Source: Tillandsia leiboldiana (taxonomy: Eukaryota; Streptophyta; Magnoliopsida; Poales; Bromeliaceae). Taken from it: a DNA stretch of 64,000 bases. The stretch is from contig JAQNDB010000309.1 of the NCBI GenBank assembly GCA_029204045.2, positions 1 to 64,000 on the forward strand. The letters are read 5' to 3'. The position numbers and the translations under genes were made by a program. Shown here piece after piece: positions 43,368-53,543 of this stretch; position 1 is the first letter of the stretch; each line of letters begins with the position of its first letter. The notes beneath the pieces were generated by a model, which was given only the letters and a program-made list of their open reading frames with translations, was not told the origin of the DNA and made no database searches.

Positions 43368-43776
43368 TTCAATACCCTTGTAAGAATACAATCTCTTACG
43401 TGAAAGAATTAAATCCCAAATTTTAGTCTATTGGTTGTCTCACGTTTATCACAATGAACTCACACAACCGAGATAGATTAAGCATCTAAAGATCACACAT
43501 GATTTCTAAAATTTGATGCTTATAATATCAAAAACTCCTATAATGAAGTATCTTCAAGATTATGATTATGGAGTAAAGTTGATAATCCAAATAAAATTAA
43601 ATTGGAGTGATTGAAAGTGAAAACCCTTTTCATTCAATGCACTTGTTCGTTAAAAAACCTTTTGTCTTAAAAGAAACAAAACATCAAAACGAAGAGCATT
43701 GAAAACATGTAATGCAGAGATTCAGAAAAATATGAAGGGAAAACCAATCAAAGCATTACATACAGTCATAAGCTAA
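43368..43776 (-). mobile_element. SV3 spacer between gag and micro-ORF
   Basis: AT-rich, conserved with 11438-11838 and 16363-16767. No coding or regulatory feature recognised beyond the conservation. Confidence 0.7.
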
Positions 43777-45732
43777 TTAGAACTTAAGACAAGGAAAGAT
43801 ATCACCTTTCCGAATCCAAAATCGCTGGATTTTGGGTTGTCTTGATTCGTTGTGGCCGGGGGTTGTCCGCTTTGACTGTTGGTCCACCTTAGGTCTTTGC
43901 CTCGCAATGATCCACTTGTATGATTGATGTTGTGGCTCGGACCTTTGGTGGGTTGAGTGAACTCCTTTGACTTGATGTGTCTTTTGATTCCGTTGAGTTC
44001 GCTCCGTAGATGAAGTTGCCGAAGAACTCTTCTTTCTCTTTTTCGGGCAATTCTTCACCAAATGACCTTCAAGTCCACATAAGTGACACGTTCTTCCTTT
44101 CAATTTGAATGTGGAACTTGAAGCATGCACAGTTTGATCCTTTTTAAATCTCAAACCAACCTTGCTTGCTTGACCTAATCCGGATATACAATCAAATTTC
44201 TTGGAAACAGTTGAAAACCTTTGTATGTCGGATTTGAGTTCATGAACTTGCTTGGTCAATACTTGGTTGGTGACATGAATCTCCTCAAACTGTTTTTCTA
44301 GAAAACCAATCTTGTCCATATATGATTTAGTGTTTGTCTCCGATTGGTTTAGCTTTTCTTGGAGGATTTTATTGTTATCCAATAAACGTCCTTGTTCCTC
44401 CTCGAGATCTTGAAGTTTTATCTTTAAGGCTTGATTCTCGTCTTGACCTTCAAGTCGTTGCTTCCTCAACTTCTTAATATGTTTGGCCATCTTCTTTGAT
44501 TCCGTAAGAAGTTGTTGATATGCCTCAACGAGTTCTTCTTCGTCCGACTCCCCCTCACTTGATGACTCTCCGCCGATTGTTGATGTTTCATACAAAATCA
44601 AAGGAGTAGAGTCAGTGACTAAAGATGATAAGCACAAATTAGAAGAGGGAATTTGAGAGGCATGTAAAGCAACGGCATTTTCCTCTTTACTTGAGGTCGA
44701 TTCATTAGAAGTAGAATCGTCCCAAGTTTTCACTTGCAAAGCCTTCTTTTTATATAATTTCGGAGTAGGACAATCCGTTGAAATATGGCCGTAGCCTTTG
44801 CATCTATAACATCGGATTTCCCCTTCGAATTCATCTTTTTCCTTAGAAGGTTTTGCAAGGAATTTGAGGTTAGAGGATTTAGAACCCGATGACCCTTTAG
44901 ATGGTTTCGTGGATGAAGATCCATCGGTTGGATTCTTCCAAAATTTCCGACGAAATTTCTTTGTGATCCGCGCCAATTGTTCTTCAAAATCGGCAAAAGA
45001 GATTTCATCGTCGGAACTTGATTCGCTATCTTCTTCCTTTGTGGATTTGAATGCAATACCTGTAAGCTTAGAAGAAGACTTGGAAGAAACTTGATTAGTA
45101 GGAAAAGTCAATTCATAAGTTTGCAAAGCACCTACTAATTCCTCTACACTCATCTCATCCGGATGACTAACGGTTTCAATGGCGGTAACCTTTGCCCTAA
45201 ACCGTTCCGGAAGAGTCCGAAGTATCTTTCTTACAATTTTCGACTCCGGGATCTTTTCTCCTAAATTAGCACATGTATTTATTACATCTTGAAGTCTAGT
45301 GTAATAATCTGTAAACAATTCATGCTCTTCCATATGAATAGAGTCAAATTGACTTGTAAGCATCTGGAGCTTTTGAATTTTTACAAGATTAGTACCCTCA
45401 TGTGTAATTTTGAGAATATCCCAAATTTCCTTCGCGGTTTCACACGCGGAAATTCTTGTGAACTCAGTCGAGGAAAGAGAATTAAATAAAGCGTTCATAC
45501 CTTTCCCATTGTAAGAAGATCTTTCAAATTCCTCTTTGGACCATCTAGAGCGAGGTTTTGGGGTAGTAGAATTTCCTACTTCCTCAACAGGATGCACCCA
45601 ACCGTGTTCCACGGTTTGCCAAACACGCTCATCAATTGAGATGAGAAAAGCTCTCATCCGCACTTTCCAATAAGCATAATTAGTCCCATCAAAAAGAGGA
45701 GGTCTATAAATATTACCACTTTCACCCATCAT
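43777..45732 (-). CDS. gag: Sirevirus Gag (SV3), intact, 651 aa
   Basis: Structural Gag of a gag-only element. The start is set at the first ATG of the tandem ATGATG at 45732-45727; the open frame extends upstream only through the primer site without an ATG. It shows PPLFDGTNYAYWKVRMRAFL at the N-terminus, a first CCHC knuckle (CYRCKGYGHISTDCP) near residue 310, an acidic Ser-rich region, a coiled coil at about 420-500, a second knuckle (CHLCGLEGHLVKNCP) near 550 and the end WIRKGDIFPCLKF. There are no internal stops, unlike SV1. Intact gag without pol in a young element suggests the protein is used, perhaps to package its own RNA. Confidence 0.92.
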   Translation of the reverse strand: MMGESGNIYRPPLFDGTNYAYWKVRMRAFLISIDERVWQTVEHGWVHPVEEVGNSTTPKPRSRWSKEEFERSSYNGKGMNALFNSLSSTEFTRISACETAKEIWDILKITHEGTNLVKIQKLQMLTSQFDSIHMEEHELFTDYYTRLQDVINTCANLGEKIPESKIVRKILRTLPERFRAKVTAIETVSHPDEMSVEELVGALQTYELTFPTNQVSSKSSSKLTGIAFKSTKEEDSESSSDDEISFADFEEQLARITKKFRRKFWKNPTDGSSSTKPSKGSSGSKSSNLKFLAKPSKEKDEFEGEIRCYRCKGYGHISTDCPTPKLYKKKALQVKTWDDSTSNESTSSKEENAVALHASQIPSSNLCLSSLVTDSTPLILYETSTIGGESSSEGESDEEELVEAYQQLLTESKKMAKHIKKLRKQRLEGQDENQALKIKLQDLEEEQGRLLDNNKILQEKLNQSETNTKSYMDKIGFLEKQFEEIHVTNQVLTKQVHELKSDIQRFSTVSKKFDCISGLGQASKVGLRFKKDQTVHASSSTFKLKGRTCHLCGLEGHLVKNCPKKRKKSSSATSSTERTQRNQKTHQVKGVHSTHQRSEPQHQSYKWIIARQRPKVDQQSKRTTPGHNESRQPKIQRFWIRKGDIFPCLKF

Positions 45733-45752
45733 GATAGATAAACCTAAAACCC

Positions 45753-45764
45753 GCTCTGATACCA
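45753..45764 (-). other. SV3 primer binding site
   Basis: The minus strand reads TGGTATCAGAGC, two bases from the LTR end at 45767. It matches initiator tRNA-Met. Confidence 0.92.
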
Positions 45765-45766
45765 CT

Positions 45767-47036
45767 TGTAGGTTATTAATCCCAAGGGATCTAAATAGGT
45801 ACTATCAAACACCTAGAGGGGGGTGAATAGGTGTAATATTTAAAAACTCAATCTCAGTGCAAAATAAAAACAATGCGGAAAATAAAAATAGCACACCGAG
45901 ATATACGTGGAAACTCCAATCCAGGAGAAAAACCACGGGACCAACACGCAATAACAATCCACTAAGAATAGAAGAATAACAAGGTGATTACCGACTCCAC
46001 GGACTCAACCCCTCCTTCAGCTTCTTCGGACCTTGCGCTGAACGGTTGGATGTCCACGCAATAACAATCCTCTAAGAAAAGAAGAATAACAAGGTGTCAA
46101 CCCCTCCTTCAATTTCTTCGGACCTCGCGCTCCACCGATTGCACGTCCACTGCACACGTTCGAATCCACGAACGCCACTCGAATCCACGAGCACACGTTT
46201 CGAATCCACGAAACGCCTTCAACACATCGAATCCACGATGTCACGCCGAATCCACGACGCAAATAGCCGATATAGAATATAGGCTTCGATGGTGATCCTT
46301 TGCTTAGATTATCATGAAGGAACCGTAGAAGAAATCTCTAAGCAAAGACTAGATCAATTCGACGAAAGATAGATCATGGAAGAACCGTCGAATTGACCTA
46401 ATAGAGGCGAAAGAGAAGAATGGTAAAAACCAGCCTCTAGGGTTGCTCTACGAGTGTTTCTCAATTGATTCGTATTGGTCCCCCTCGTTTAGAAACCCTA
46501 AGTATCTATTTATAACCCTTGGAAAAAGATAAAAGTCGGTTTAGGAAATTTATCCCGATGGGGCATTGTGTACCGGTACCAAATATCGCGTTCCGGTACG
46601 CAATGGTGCAAACCACAGATTTTTCTATTGTGTTCCGGTACGCGAGTCCGTGTTGCGGTACGCAGTGCAATTTACAGAAAATTCTGTGTCGGGTTAGAGG
46701 AACTTCAAGTGTGGTTCCGGTACGTAATGTAAAAACTGATTTTTTCCAAGATAAGCTTTATCCAAATCAAACCAAGTACCGGAAACCAAACTTAAAAAAA
46801 AGATTGTAAGTTAAATCCAAGTTCCTAAAACCAAGTCTAAACCGGTTTTCACTAAGTTCCTGATTCCAATGGTTATAAATGAACTTAAATCACCATGGTT
46901 TAATTAACCATACCTGAGTGTTATCTTGAGCTCATGTTGAATCTTCAATGAGTCTTCGAAAGCCGATTTGACAATTTGTTCCCTTTAAGACTCCGACTCA
47001 AACTCACGAAATGTGCCAACACAAAATGCCGTAACA
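45767..47036 (-). repeat. SV3 5' LTR (1270 bp)
   Basis: Same length as 29579-30848 with about three substitutions. TATAAATAG at 46507-46515 (minus), hairpin array at 46157-46259 (minus), CCGGTAC palindromes at about 46570-46783. Flanked on the right by GTAGT (47037-47041). Confidence 0.95.
46157..46259 (-). other. TGGATT hairpin array, SV3 5' LTR
   Basis: Identical to the array at 29969-30071: four perfect stems of 4-7 bp and one with a mismatch around the constant loop. It lies 250-350 nt downstream of the TATA box on the minus strand. Confidence 0.82.
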
Positions 47037-49856
47037 GTAGTTCCAGGAACTGCGCCAATCTCTAAGGCTCCTTACCGAATGGCACCGGCTGAGCTGCGAG
47101 AGTTAAAGGCGCAACTCCAGGATTTAATGGACAAAGGTTTTGTCAGACCAAGCGTATCACCGTGGGGAGCGCCGGTGCTATTTGTGAAGAAGAAGGATGG
47201 ATCACTTCGACTATGTGTTGATTATCGGGAGTTGAATAAAGTGACCATCAAGAACAAGTACCCTTTGCCGCGCATTGATGACTTACTTGATCAGCTGCAA
47301 GGGTCTTGTGTCTTCTCCAAGATCGATTTACAGTCTGGTTACCACCAATTGAAGGTGAAGGCCGAGGACATCCCGAAGACGGCATTCAGGACGCGGTACG
47401 GGCATTATGAGTTCACCGTCATGCCTTTTGGATTGACAAATGCCCCTGCTGCTTTTATGGATTTAATGAACAGGATCTTTCGACCATACCTGGATCGGTT
47501 CATCGTTGTATTTATTGATGACATCCTAGTTTATTCCCGAAGCGATGTGGAGCACGAGGAGCACTTGAGGATTGTGCTACAACTTCTGAGAGAGAGGAAG
47601 TTGTATGCCAAGTTATCTAAGTGTGATTTCTGGCTTCGGGAGGTTGTCTTTTTGGGCCACGTGATTTCAGCCGCTGGAGTGGCAGTAGACCCGGCGAAGA
47701 TCGAGGCAGTCCGGGATTGGCCCCGACCGACGACGGTATCAGAGGTCCGCAGTTTCATGGGCTTAGCGGGATATTACCGTCGGTTTGTGGAAGGTTTTGC
47801 GAAACTTTCCACACCCCTCACTCGTTTGACGCGGAAAGGGATTAAGTTTACTTGGAGTGAGGATTGCCAGAGGAGCTTTGAGGAATTAAAGAACAGACTG
47901 ATGTCGGCTCCTATCCTTTCCCTCCCCGTTATGGGGAAAGGATACGTGATATACAGTGATGCATCGCACAGTGGACTTGGTTGCGTGCTGATGCAGGAGG
48001 GAAGGGTAATCGCTTATGCCTCTCGGCAACTGAAGGATTATGAAAAGAATTACCCTACCCATGATTTGGAGCTAGCTGCAGTGATTTTCGCACTAAAGTT
48101 GTGGCGCCACTACCTGTATGGGGAGCACTGCGAGATTTACACCGACCACAAGAGCTTGAAATACCTGTTCACACAGAAAGAGCTCAACTTGAGGCAGCGC
48201 AGATGGTTGGAATTGTTGAAAGACTATGATGTAGACATATTATACCACCCAGGCAAGGCCAACGTGGTTGCTGATGCCCTGAGCAGGAGAGCAGTACAGA
48301 GTCTATCTTTGATGATCACCGATCAGGCGCCTTTACTTGAGCAGATGAGGCGGTTAGAGCTCGAGGTTGTGTCCCCTGGGGTCTCTTCTAGACTTATGTC
48401 TCTAGTCGTGCAGCCCACTCTGTTGGACAGGATTCGGGAGAGACAGAGTGAGGACCCCCACTTGATGAGGATTCGAGAGCAGATGCAGACTGGTTTGATA
48501 GGGGACTTTTCAGTCGATGCTTCGGGAGTACTGCGGTACAGGGACCGAGCTTGTGTGCCTATGGATGCAGAGATCAGAGAGCAGGTCTTGAGGGAGGCCC
48601 ACTATACACCTTATACCATCCATCCTGGTGGGACTAAGATGTATAGGGACCTTAAGGCACAATTTTGGTGGAATGGGATGAAGAGAGACATTGGGAGATT
48701 TGTAGCACACTGTCTAACTTGTCAGCAAGTAAAGGCTGAGCATCGTGTACCTGCTGGCAAGTTGCAGAGTCTCCCAATCCCTGAATGGAAATGGGAGCAT
48801 GTTACGATGGATTTTGTCACTAGTTTGCCGAGAGCACAGACGGGAGCGGATGCTATTTGGGTAGTCGTGGACAGGCTTACCAAGTCCGCTCACTTTTTAC
48901 CGGTTCAGATGACTTGGCCGATGGAGCGACTGGCACAGGTGTACTTGGCTGAGGTGGTTAGATTGCACGGGGTACCCGTTTCCATCGTATCAGATAGAGA
49001 CCCGAGGTTTGTCTCGCATTTCTGGAGGAGTTTACAGACAGCCTTGGGGACGCAGCTCCGATTTAGTACGGCATTCCACCCACAGACCGATGGGCAGTTA
49101 GAGCGCACTATTCAGACCCTCGAGGATATGTTGAGAGCATGCGTTCTGGACTTTGGAGGAGGATGGTACCGACACTTGGGATTAGTTGAGTTTGCGTACA
49201 ACAACAGCTATCAGGCGAGCATTCAGATGGCTCCGTTTGAAGCGTTGTATGGACGCAAGTGTCGGTCACCCCTTTATTGGAGTGACGTGGGTGAGAAGAA
49301 GACTTTGGGTCCTGATCTACTATTAGAGGCAGAGGAAAAGGTCAGATTGGTACGACGACATCTCGAGACCGCCCAGAGTCGACAGAGGAGTTATGCTGAT
49401 ACACGACGGCGAGACTTAGAGTTTCAGGTGGGCGATCATGTCTTTTTGAAAGTCTCGCCTTCGAAGGGGATTCGGAGATTTGGCATTCGTGGGAAACTGA
49501 GCCCTCGTTATATTGGACCTTTTGAGGTGTTGGAGCGCTTAGGGCCAGTTGCCTACAGGCTTGCGCTTCCTCCCAGGCTTTTAGGTGTTCACAATGTTTT
49601 TCATGTATCGACTCTGAGGAGGTATGTTCATGACCCATCCCACATCATAGATTTCACCCCATTGGAGGTTGCTGAGAATCTGAGCTATGTTGAGCGGCCG
49701 TTGAGGATCTTGGACCGTGAGGTTAGGGAGTTGCGCAGTCGGGCCATCCCTTATGTGAAGATCCTCTGGAGCAGTCATGATGAGCGCGAGGCTACCTGGG
49801 AGCTGGAGTCAGCGATGATGGATGCTTACCCCCACTTGTTCGAGGCCCCTGCTTGA
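47037..49856 (+). CDS. pol: TK2 RT, RNase H, integrase and chromodomain, intact frame
   Basis: Continues TK2 pol after SV3; the codon at the junction is completed across the TSD. RT motifs LRLCVDYRELN, GYHQLKV and VVFIDDILVYS, RNase H (VIYSDASHSGLGCV, THDLELAAVIF), integrase finger (HYTPYTIHPGG to CLTCQQVKAEH), core residues in DFVTSLPRAQ, DRLTKSAHF, SIVSDRDPRF and FHPQTDGQLERT, and a C-terminal chromodomain-like end (IPYVKILWSSHDEREATWEL). The chromodomain with long LTRs places it in Tekay/Del. No stop over 940 codons. It is separated from gag only by the SV3 insertion; the element as a whole is dead. Confidence 0.93.
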   Translation, partial: VVPGTAPISKAPYRMAPAELRELKAQLQDLMDKGFVRPSVSPWGAPVLFVKKKDGSLRLCVDYRELNKVTIKNKYPLPRIDDLLDQLQGSCVFSKIDLQSGYHQLKVKAEDIPKTAFRTRYGHYEFTVMPFGLTNAPAAFMDLMNRIFRPYLDRFIVVFIDDILVYSRSDVEHEEHLRIVLQLLRERKLYAKLSKCDFWLREVVFLGHVISAAGVAVDPAKIEAVRDWPRPTTVSEVRSFMGLAGYYRRFVEGFAKLSTPLTRLTRKGIKFTWSEDCQRSFEELKNRLMSAPILSLPVMGKGYVIYSDASHSGLGCVLMQEGRVIAYASRQLKDYEKNYPTHDLELAAVIFALKLWRHYLYGEHCEIYTDHKSLKYLFTQKELNLRQRRWLELLKDYDVDILYHPGKANVVADALSRRAVQSLSLMITDQAPLLEQMRRLELEVVSPGVSSRLMSLVVQPTLLDRIRERQSEDPHLMRIREQMQTGLIGDFSVDASGVLRYRDRACVPMDAEIREQVLREAHYTPYTIHPGGTKMYRDLKAQFWWNGMKRDIGRFVAHCLTCQQVKAEHRVPAGKLQSLPIPEWKWEHVTMDFVTSLPRAQTGADAIWVVVDRLTKSAHFLPVQMTWPMERLAQVYLAEVVRLHGVPVSIVSDRDPRFVSHFWRSLQTALGTQLRFSTAFHPQTDGQLERTIQTLEDMLRACVLDFGGGWYRHLGLVEFAYNNSYQASIQMAPFEALYGRKCRSPLYWSDVGEKKTLGPDLLLEAEEKVRLVRRHLETAQSRQRSYADTRRRDLEFQVGDHVFLKVSPSKGIRRFGIRGKLSPRYIGPFEVLERLGPVAYRLALPPRLLGVHNVFHVSTLRRYVHDPSHIIDFTPLEVAENLSYVERPLRILDREVRELRSRAIPYVKILWSSHDEREATWELESAMMDAYPHLFEAPA

Positions 49857-49893
49857 GGTATGACTTTTGTTTCGAGGACGAAACTTTTTCTTG

Positions 49894-49903
49894 TGGGGGA
49901 GGA
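49894..49903 (+). other. TK2 polypurine tract
   Basis: GTGGGGGAGGA-type tract directly before TGTAGTGTTC. The same tract precedes the LTRs of TK1, TK3 and the composite. Confidence 0.85.
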
Positions 49904-50231
49904 TGTAGTGTTCTGGTTTTTCCCATGCAACTTTCCGATGAATCCACTGTGTAGAACACCTAGTGTTGGTGTGTCTGGCCCATGGTGCATCAAAGGGGTG
50001 CCACAGATGGACCTTGTGAGACTTTGATAGCTGATTTGGCCTTCAGCTGCATTTGCCGAATTTTAGAAAAGGTTTTGGGCCAATCTGAGGTTGGATTTGG
50101 ATTCAGCGCGGAAAAACGCTTGAAAACGGCTATTTGCTTGTTAAATTTGGAGTCCGGATGACCAAAAGCGGGCTTCCTGAAGTTTTCGGAAATTTTCGGT
50201 GCATGGGGGAGGCTCGTGGACCGGCCTGAGC

Positions 50232-50750
50232 CACGTGGCGGCCTATTATTGGCCGGCTCACGCAGCTCGGTCCACGGGGAGGTGCGGCGGTGCATGAACC
50301 GCGGGCGGGGGACGCGTGGCGTGCCCGGATTGGCCGGCGCACGCGGCACGGCTCAGCGATTTTGCGGGGTTGCGGTGGACCGGGCACATGACACGTGGCG
50401 GCTTGGGATTCGCTGGCTCACGTGGGCGCGGTCCACGGTGTGCGCAGAGGGGCGCCTCGGGACGGCGCGCGCACAGTAGCGCCAGGCGGGCGGTCGGCCG
50501 CACTCGAGTGCGGACACATGTCGGCACGCGACAGGCGGGCCGTACCTACCCACGCTGACCGCGGGGGGACACGTGGCGCGCGGCGGGACCCTTGCACCGC
50601 TGTCCCCTGTTGTGGGGTGACGTGGCATCACCAGAGTGATTCGGGCGCGTCGGACAGGAGGTATACAACCGGGTTTCCGGCCGCAGTGCGCCCGAAACTT
50701 GCGCCCGAAAACCCGGCCCAACAGCACTTATGGGCTGGGCTATAAATAGG
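50232..50750 (+). promoter_or_regulatory. TK2 U3 promoter: G-box cluster and TATA
   Basis: Four CACGTG cores, two within ACACGTGGC (the plant ABRE/G-box form), lie within 350 bp, followed by TATAAATAGG at 50741-50750. The same arrangement recurs in TK1, TK3, TK5 and the composite LTR. Confidence 0.6.
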
Positions 50751-50852
50751 GCCCTTTGTGTTTTTTTTAGCTCTTCTGGACCTTTTTCCACAGAGAGTTC
50801 TTCAGAGCAAATTTCCCCCACACAGTGCACTATCCTTTGGAGGACTTTGGAG

Positions 50853-50905
50853 ATTTTTTGGTGGCACGTTTCCCGAGGTTCACGATTTTACGGCGCGGCG
50901 CGACG
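50853..50905 (+). promoter_or_regulatory. Conserved Tekay leader block (TK2)
   Basis: TTTTTTGGTGGCACG, spacer, CCGAGGTTC, then TTTTACGGCGCGGCGCGACG, starting 112 nt after the TATA box. It matches blocks at 8969-9020, 33427-33480 and 62653-62706. Confidence 0.65.
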
Positions 50906-52220
50906 CTTGTTCTCCGGCGACCCGCTTCGCCCCTTCTCAGTGTTTGGACTGCCCCGACACACCCCGACATCGGATTTCGCCGATTTTCACGCCGTTGGAC
51001 TCACGACAGGTAGGACTTCAACTCCTGTGTTTTGAGGTTCCTTGTTTTCCGTGCTGACCTTGGAGTTTTCCGAGCACCCATTTGACCCATTTTCTTCGCG
51101 GACTTTTGGACAGCACCGCAGTGTTCTTGCCGTATCTTTTTGCTCAGACGTCGGATCGAGGCGATTCAAAAGGTATTTTTCATCTACACTTCGCAAGGAG
51201 TCTCCTGGATTTTTCTCAGATTTTTCTGGATTTTGCACGAGGGTGAGAATCTCCTTTTTCTGTGGTTCTTTGTTACAGAAATTTGGTACAGTTTGGATTG
51301 GGGTGTTTCCCTTGCCGGATTTTTATCTCAGCGTAGGAAACTCCGATTTGGGCGTGCAGGTACTCGTTTCGACGGGTTCGTCGCGAGGATCGCGATAGTA
51401 ATTTTCTTGGATTTTTCTGGGCATTTTTCGCAGGTAAAAATTGGAGAATTCTGGACTGGTATTAAGGGACAGATTTTGGGAAATTGTGAATGAATAGCTT
51501 ATGTACTTTCCTTTGGGGTATTTTGTACAGATTGGTGGTGAGTATTTGGACTGAACTTGGGTTTCGCTTTTGGGAACTTGGATTAGCGCTCGAGGTGGGT
51601 GATGTTGTAAACCTCCTATTTGTGATTTATCACTAGGCCTATTAGAATGCTCTTGATCATGTTGTTAGTAGAACTGTGAGATGGACCTAGCATGCTTGTA
51701 TGAGATCCTGGTTTCTTCGTTAATAATTGCATTGTTAGAAAACTACAAGTTAGTTGATGGTGTTTCCATGCTTTAGATATGTAGTATAATTACTTGGAAA
51801 TCATGCTAAATCCATATCTTGTTGAATGTTAAATGAAAGGTTTGGATATGTGGTTAGAGTACTTAAAATGGTTCATTAAGAAAAGGACTTTTGCATGCTT
51901 GAATGGTCACCTAGATAGGCCACCTTTTTCTGCTACACTATCATGCTGGAATTGACTTAGGAGAAACCATGTTTCATTCTTTCTTCAGTCACTTAGACAT
52001 AGGGGATAGTATGCTCGGGTTAGAGCAGGGGCTGGGATAGAGTAGTCAGATACTTGGGATTCGGGACGGGTAGGCTGTGATGGCAGGGTAATGCGGCAAC
52101 CGCGGATTTTGGGCGGTTGACCGGACAGTTGTTATTGCATCAAATCGGGGAGAGGATTTGGGCTTTCTTTGGTGGATGGTACTTTTCCTTATAGATCAGA
52201 GTGCGCGATTCGCAGACTTG

Positions 52221-52520
52221 AGACCCTGAGACTCCTGTCCCATATCGGTGTTATGCGTAGGCTGGCATACCCGATTTGGCAGACCTTGAGACTCCTATCC
52301 CATATCGGTGTTATGCGTAGGCTGGCATACCCGATTTGGCAGACCTTGAGACTCCTGTCCCATATCGGTGTTATGCGTAGGCTGGCATACCCGATTTGGC
52401 AGACCTTGAGACTCCTGTCCCATATCGGTGTTATGCGTAGGCCGGCATACCCAATTTGGCAGACATTGAGACTCCTATCCCATATCGGTGTTATGCGTAG
52501 GCTGGCATACCCAATGTGGC
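52221..52520 (+). repeat. 60-bp tandem repeat, five copies
   Basis: Units start at 52221, 52281, 52341, 52401 and 52461, each containing CCCATATCGGTGTTATGCGT and GGCTGGCATACCC, with 1-3 changes between units. A single inverted unit lies at about 57755-57799 (continuing after the TRIM at 58381) in the TK3 LTR, so one copy is ancestral and TK2 amplified it. Confidence 0.93.
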
Positions 52521-53155
52521 AGACTTCGATATTCTGATGCATACATTCAGCTATCTTTTAGCTGGGAAGGTAGAGGCATATTAGTGGTAGCTTTTATCAG
52601 TAGTCATACTTATTGTTTACCACATTTATTCTTTTAGCCTCTGGTAGTCCTAGTGGGCAGGTCTGAGTTGAGGTTTACCCACTAGGGGAGGCTACTGTCT
52701 TTATAGTAGTTCTGACCCCACTGTTTTCCCTTTTCTTGTCCCCTTTGTTTTGCAGAGTCATCTGCTGGAGTTGTGGGACCCTCTTCCCAGGATCGAGGTA
52801 AGAGGATCGCTGACTAGATAGCTGCTACCCCGGGCTCGAGTTTAGTAGTTTTGTTGTATCCCCTGTACACTCAGACGGTTGTATTTTCTTTTATTTTTGG
52901 GTCTGGCTGCGGCCAGCTGGTTGTATTTATTTCGTGAGCTGGGAGAGACACATGTATATTCATGAGAGATTATTGTACTTTTATTTCCAGCATTTGTCTG
53001 AGATGTACTAGTTTCAGTTTAGCTCTGTTTTATGCTCTAGTATTATTTCTTTTATATCTGAGCAGGTTACCAGCGCTTCGTGTACACGGGAAATACCGTG
53101 TGCACGGCGGATCTGTGGACGAGCCCGGGTTCTGGTTTACACCCGGGGCGTGACA

Positions 53156-53543
53156 GCCGGAGTTACTGTTCCGGCGGTGAACAGTAATTTTACTATAGCA
53201 AACTCCGAAAAATACATGTAAATAGCCCATTTTGACCGTTTTCGCGCGCTGAGCCCAAATCCGGCGTCCATTTTGCCAAATTCCAATCCTAAAAACTGCC
53301 GAAGGCTCCCGGAAAGGTGTTCTTTTGTCCAAACTTCGCGCTGAGCCTAATTTAAATATCCATTTCGCGCGAAACCACTTCTAAAGGTCCGCCGGAGTCA
53401 ACCGATCACCCGCGTGATCCCTTTAAGCCCGAAGTCCGCCACTTGTATCCAATTGGTGCACAAACACCTCCAACATGCAGTACAGGTCCCCAGAAGTTGC
53501 AGATGAAACAGTGCTCCATAAGTGGAAATTTCGGGTCTTCACA
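53156..53543 (-). repeat. TK3 3' LTR, U3-end fragment (388 bp)
   Basis: Aligns gap-free with 60715-61102, ending in the inverse of TGTGAAGAC beside the PPT. It is cut at 53156 by the TK2 insertion. Confidence 0.9.

Larger units (their letters stand above)
29579..47036 (-). mobile_element. SV3: gag-only Sirevirus with a third ORF, split by the composite
   Basis: Minus strand: 5' LTR 45767-47036, primer site 45753-45764, gag 43777-45732, micro-ORF, spacer with promoter-like sequence, third ORF 40650-42017, several PPTs, 3' LTR 29579-30848. The LTRs are 1270 bp each with about three differences by eye, so the insertion is young. TSD GTAGT (29574-29578 and 47037-47041). There is no protease, integrase or RT. 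The composite at 31044-40236 interrupts the 3' region. Confidence 0.93.
27809..53155 (+). mobile_element. TK2: Tekay-type Ty3/gypsy element, split by SV3
   Basis: Gag and protease at 27809-29578 continue, in the same frame, at 47042 with RT, RNase H, integrase and chromodomain to 49856. A PPT and a 3252-bp 3' LTR (49904-53155) follow. The 5' LTR, leader and about 70 gag residues are missing, cut at the SV1 junction. SV3 sits between the two parts with TSD GTAGT. The LTR ends exactly at 53155 inside a TK3 LTR, so TK2 inserted into TK3. Confidence 0.92.
49904..53155 (+). repeat. TK2 3' LTR (3252 bp)
   Basis: TGTAGTGTTCTGG to CCCGGGGCGTGACA. U3 is GC-rich with CACGTG boxes at 50232, 50392, 50419 and 50570; TATAAATAGG at 50741; leader block at 50853-50905; a 5 x 60-bp tandem repeat at 52221-52520. 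The remaining U5 part (50910-52200 and 52521-53130) is non-coding with no other feature seen. Confidence 0.92.

Noticed and set aside
52169..52537. Repeat protein with LRLLSHIGVMRRLAYPIWQT units, or a CRISPR-like array
   Set aside because: The 60-bp units are contiguous without spacers and lie in the U5 part of an LTR; no start context or homologue.
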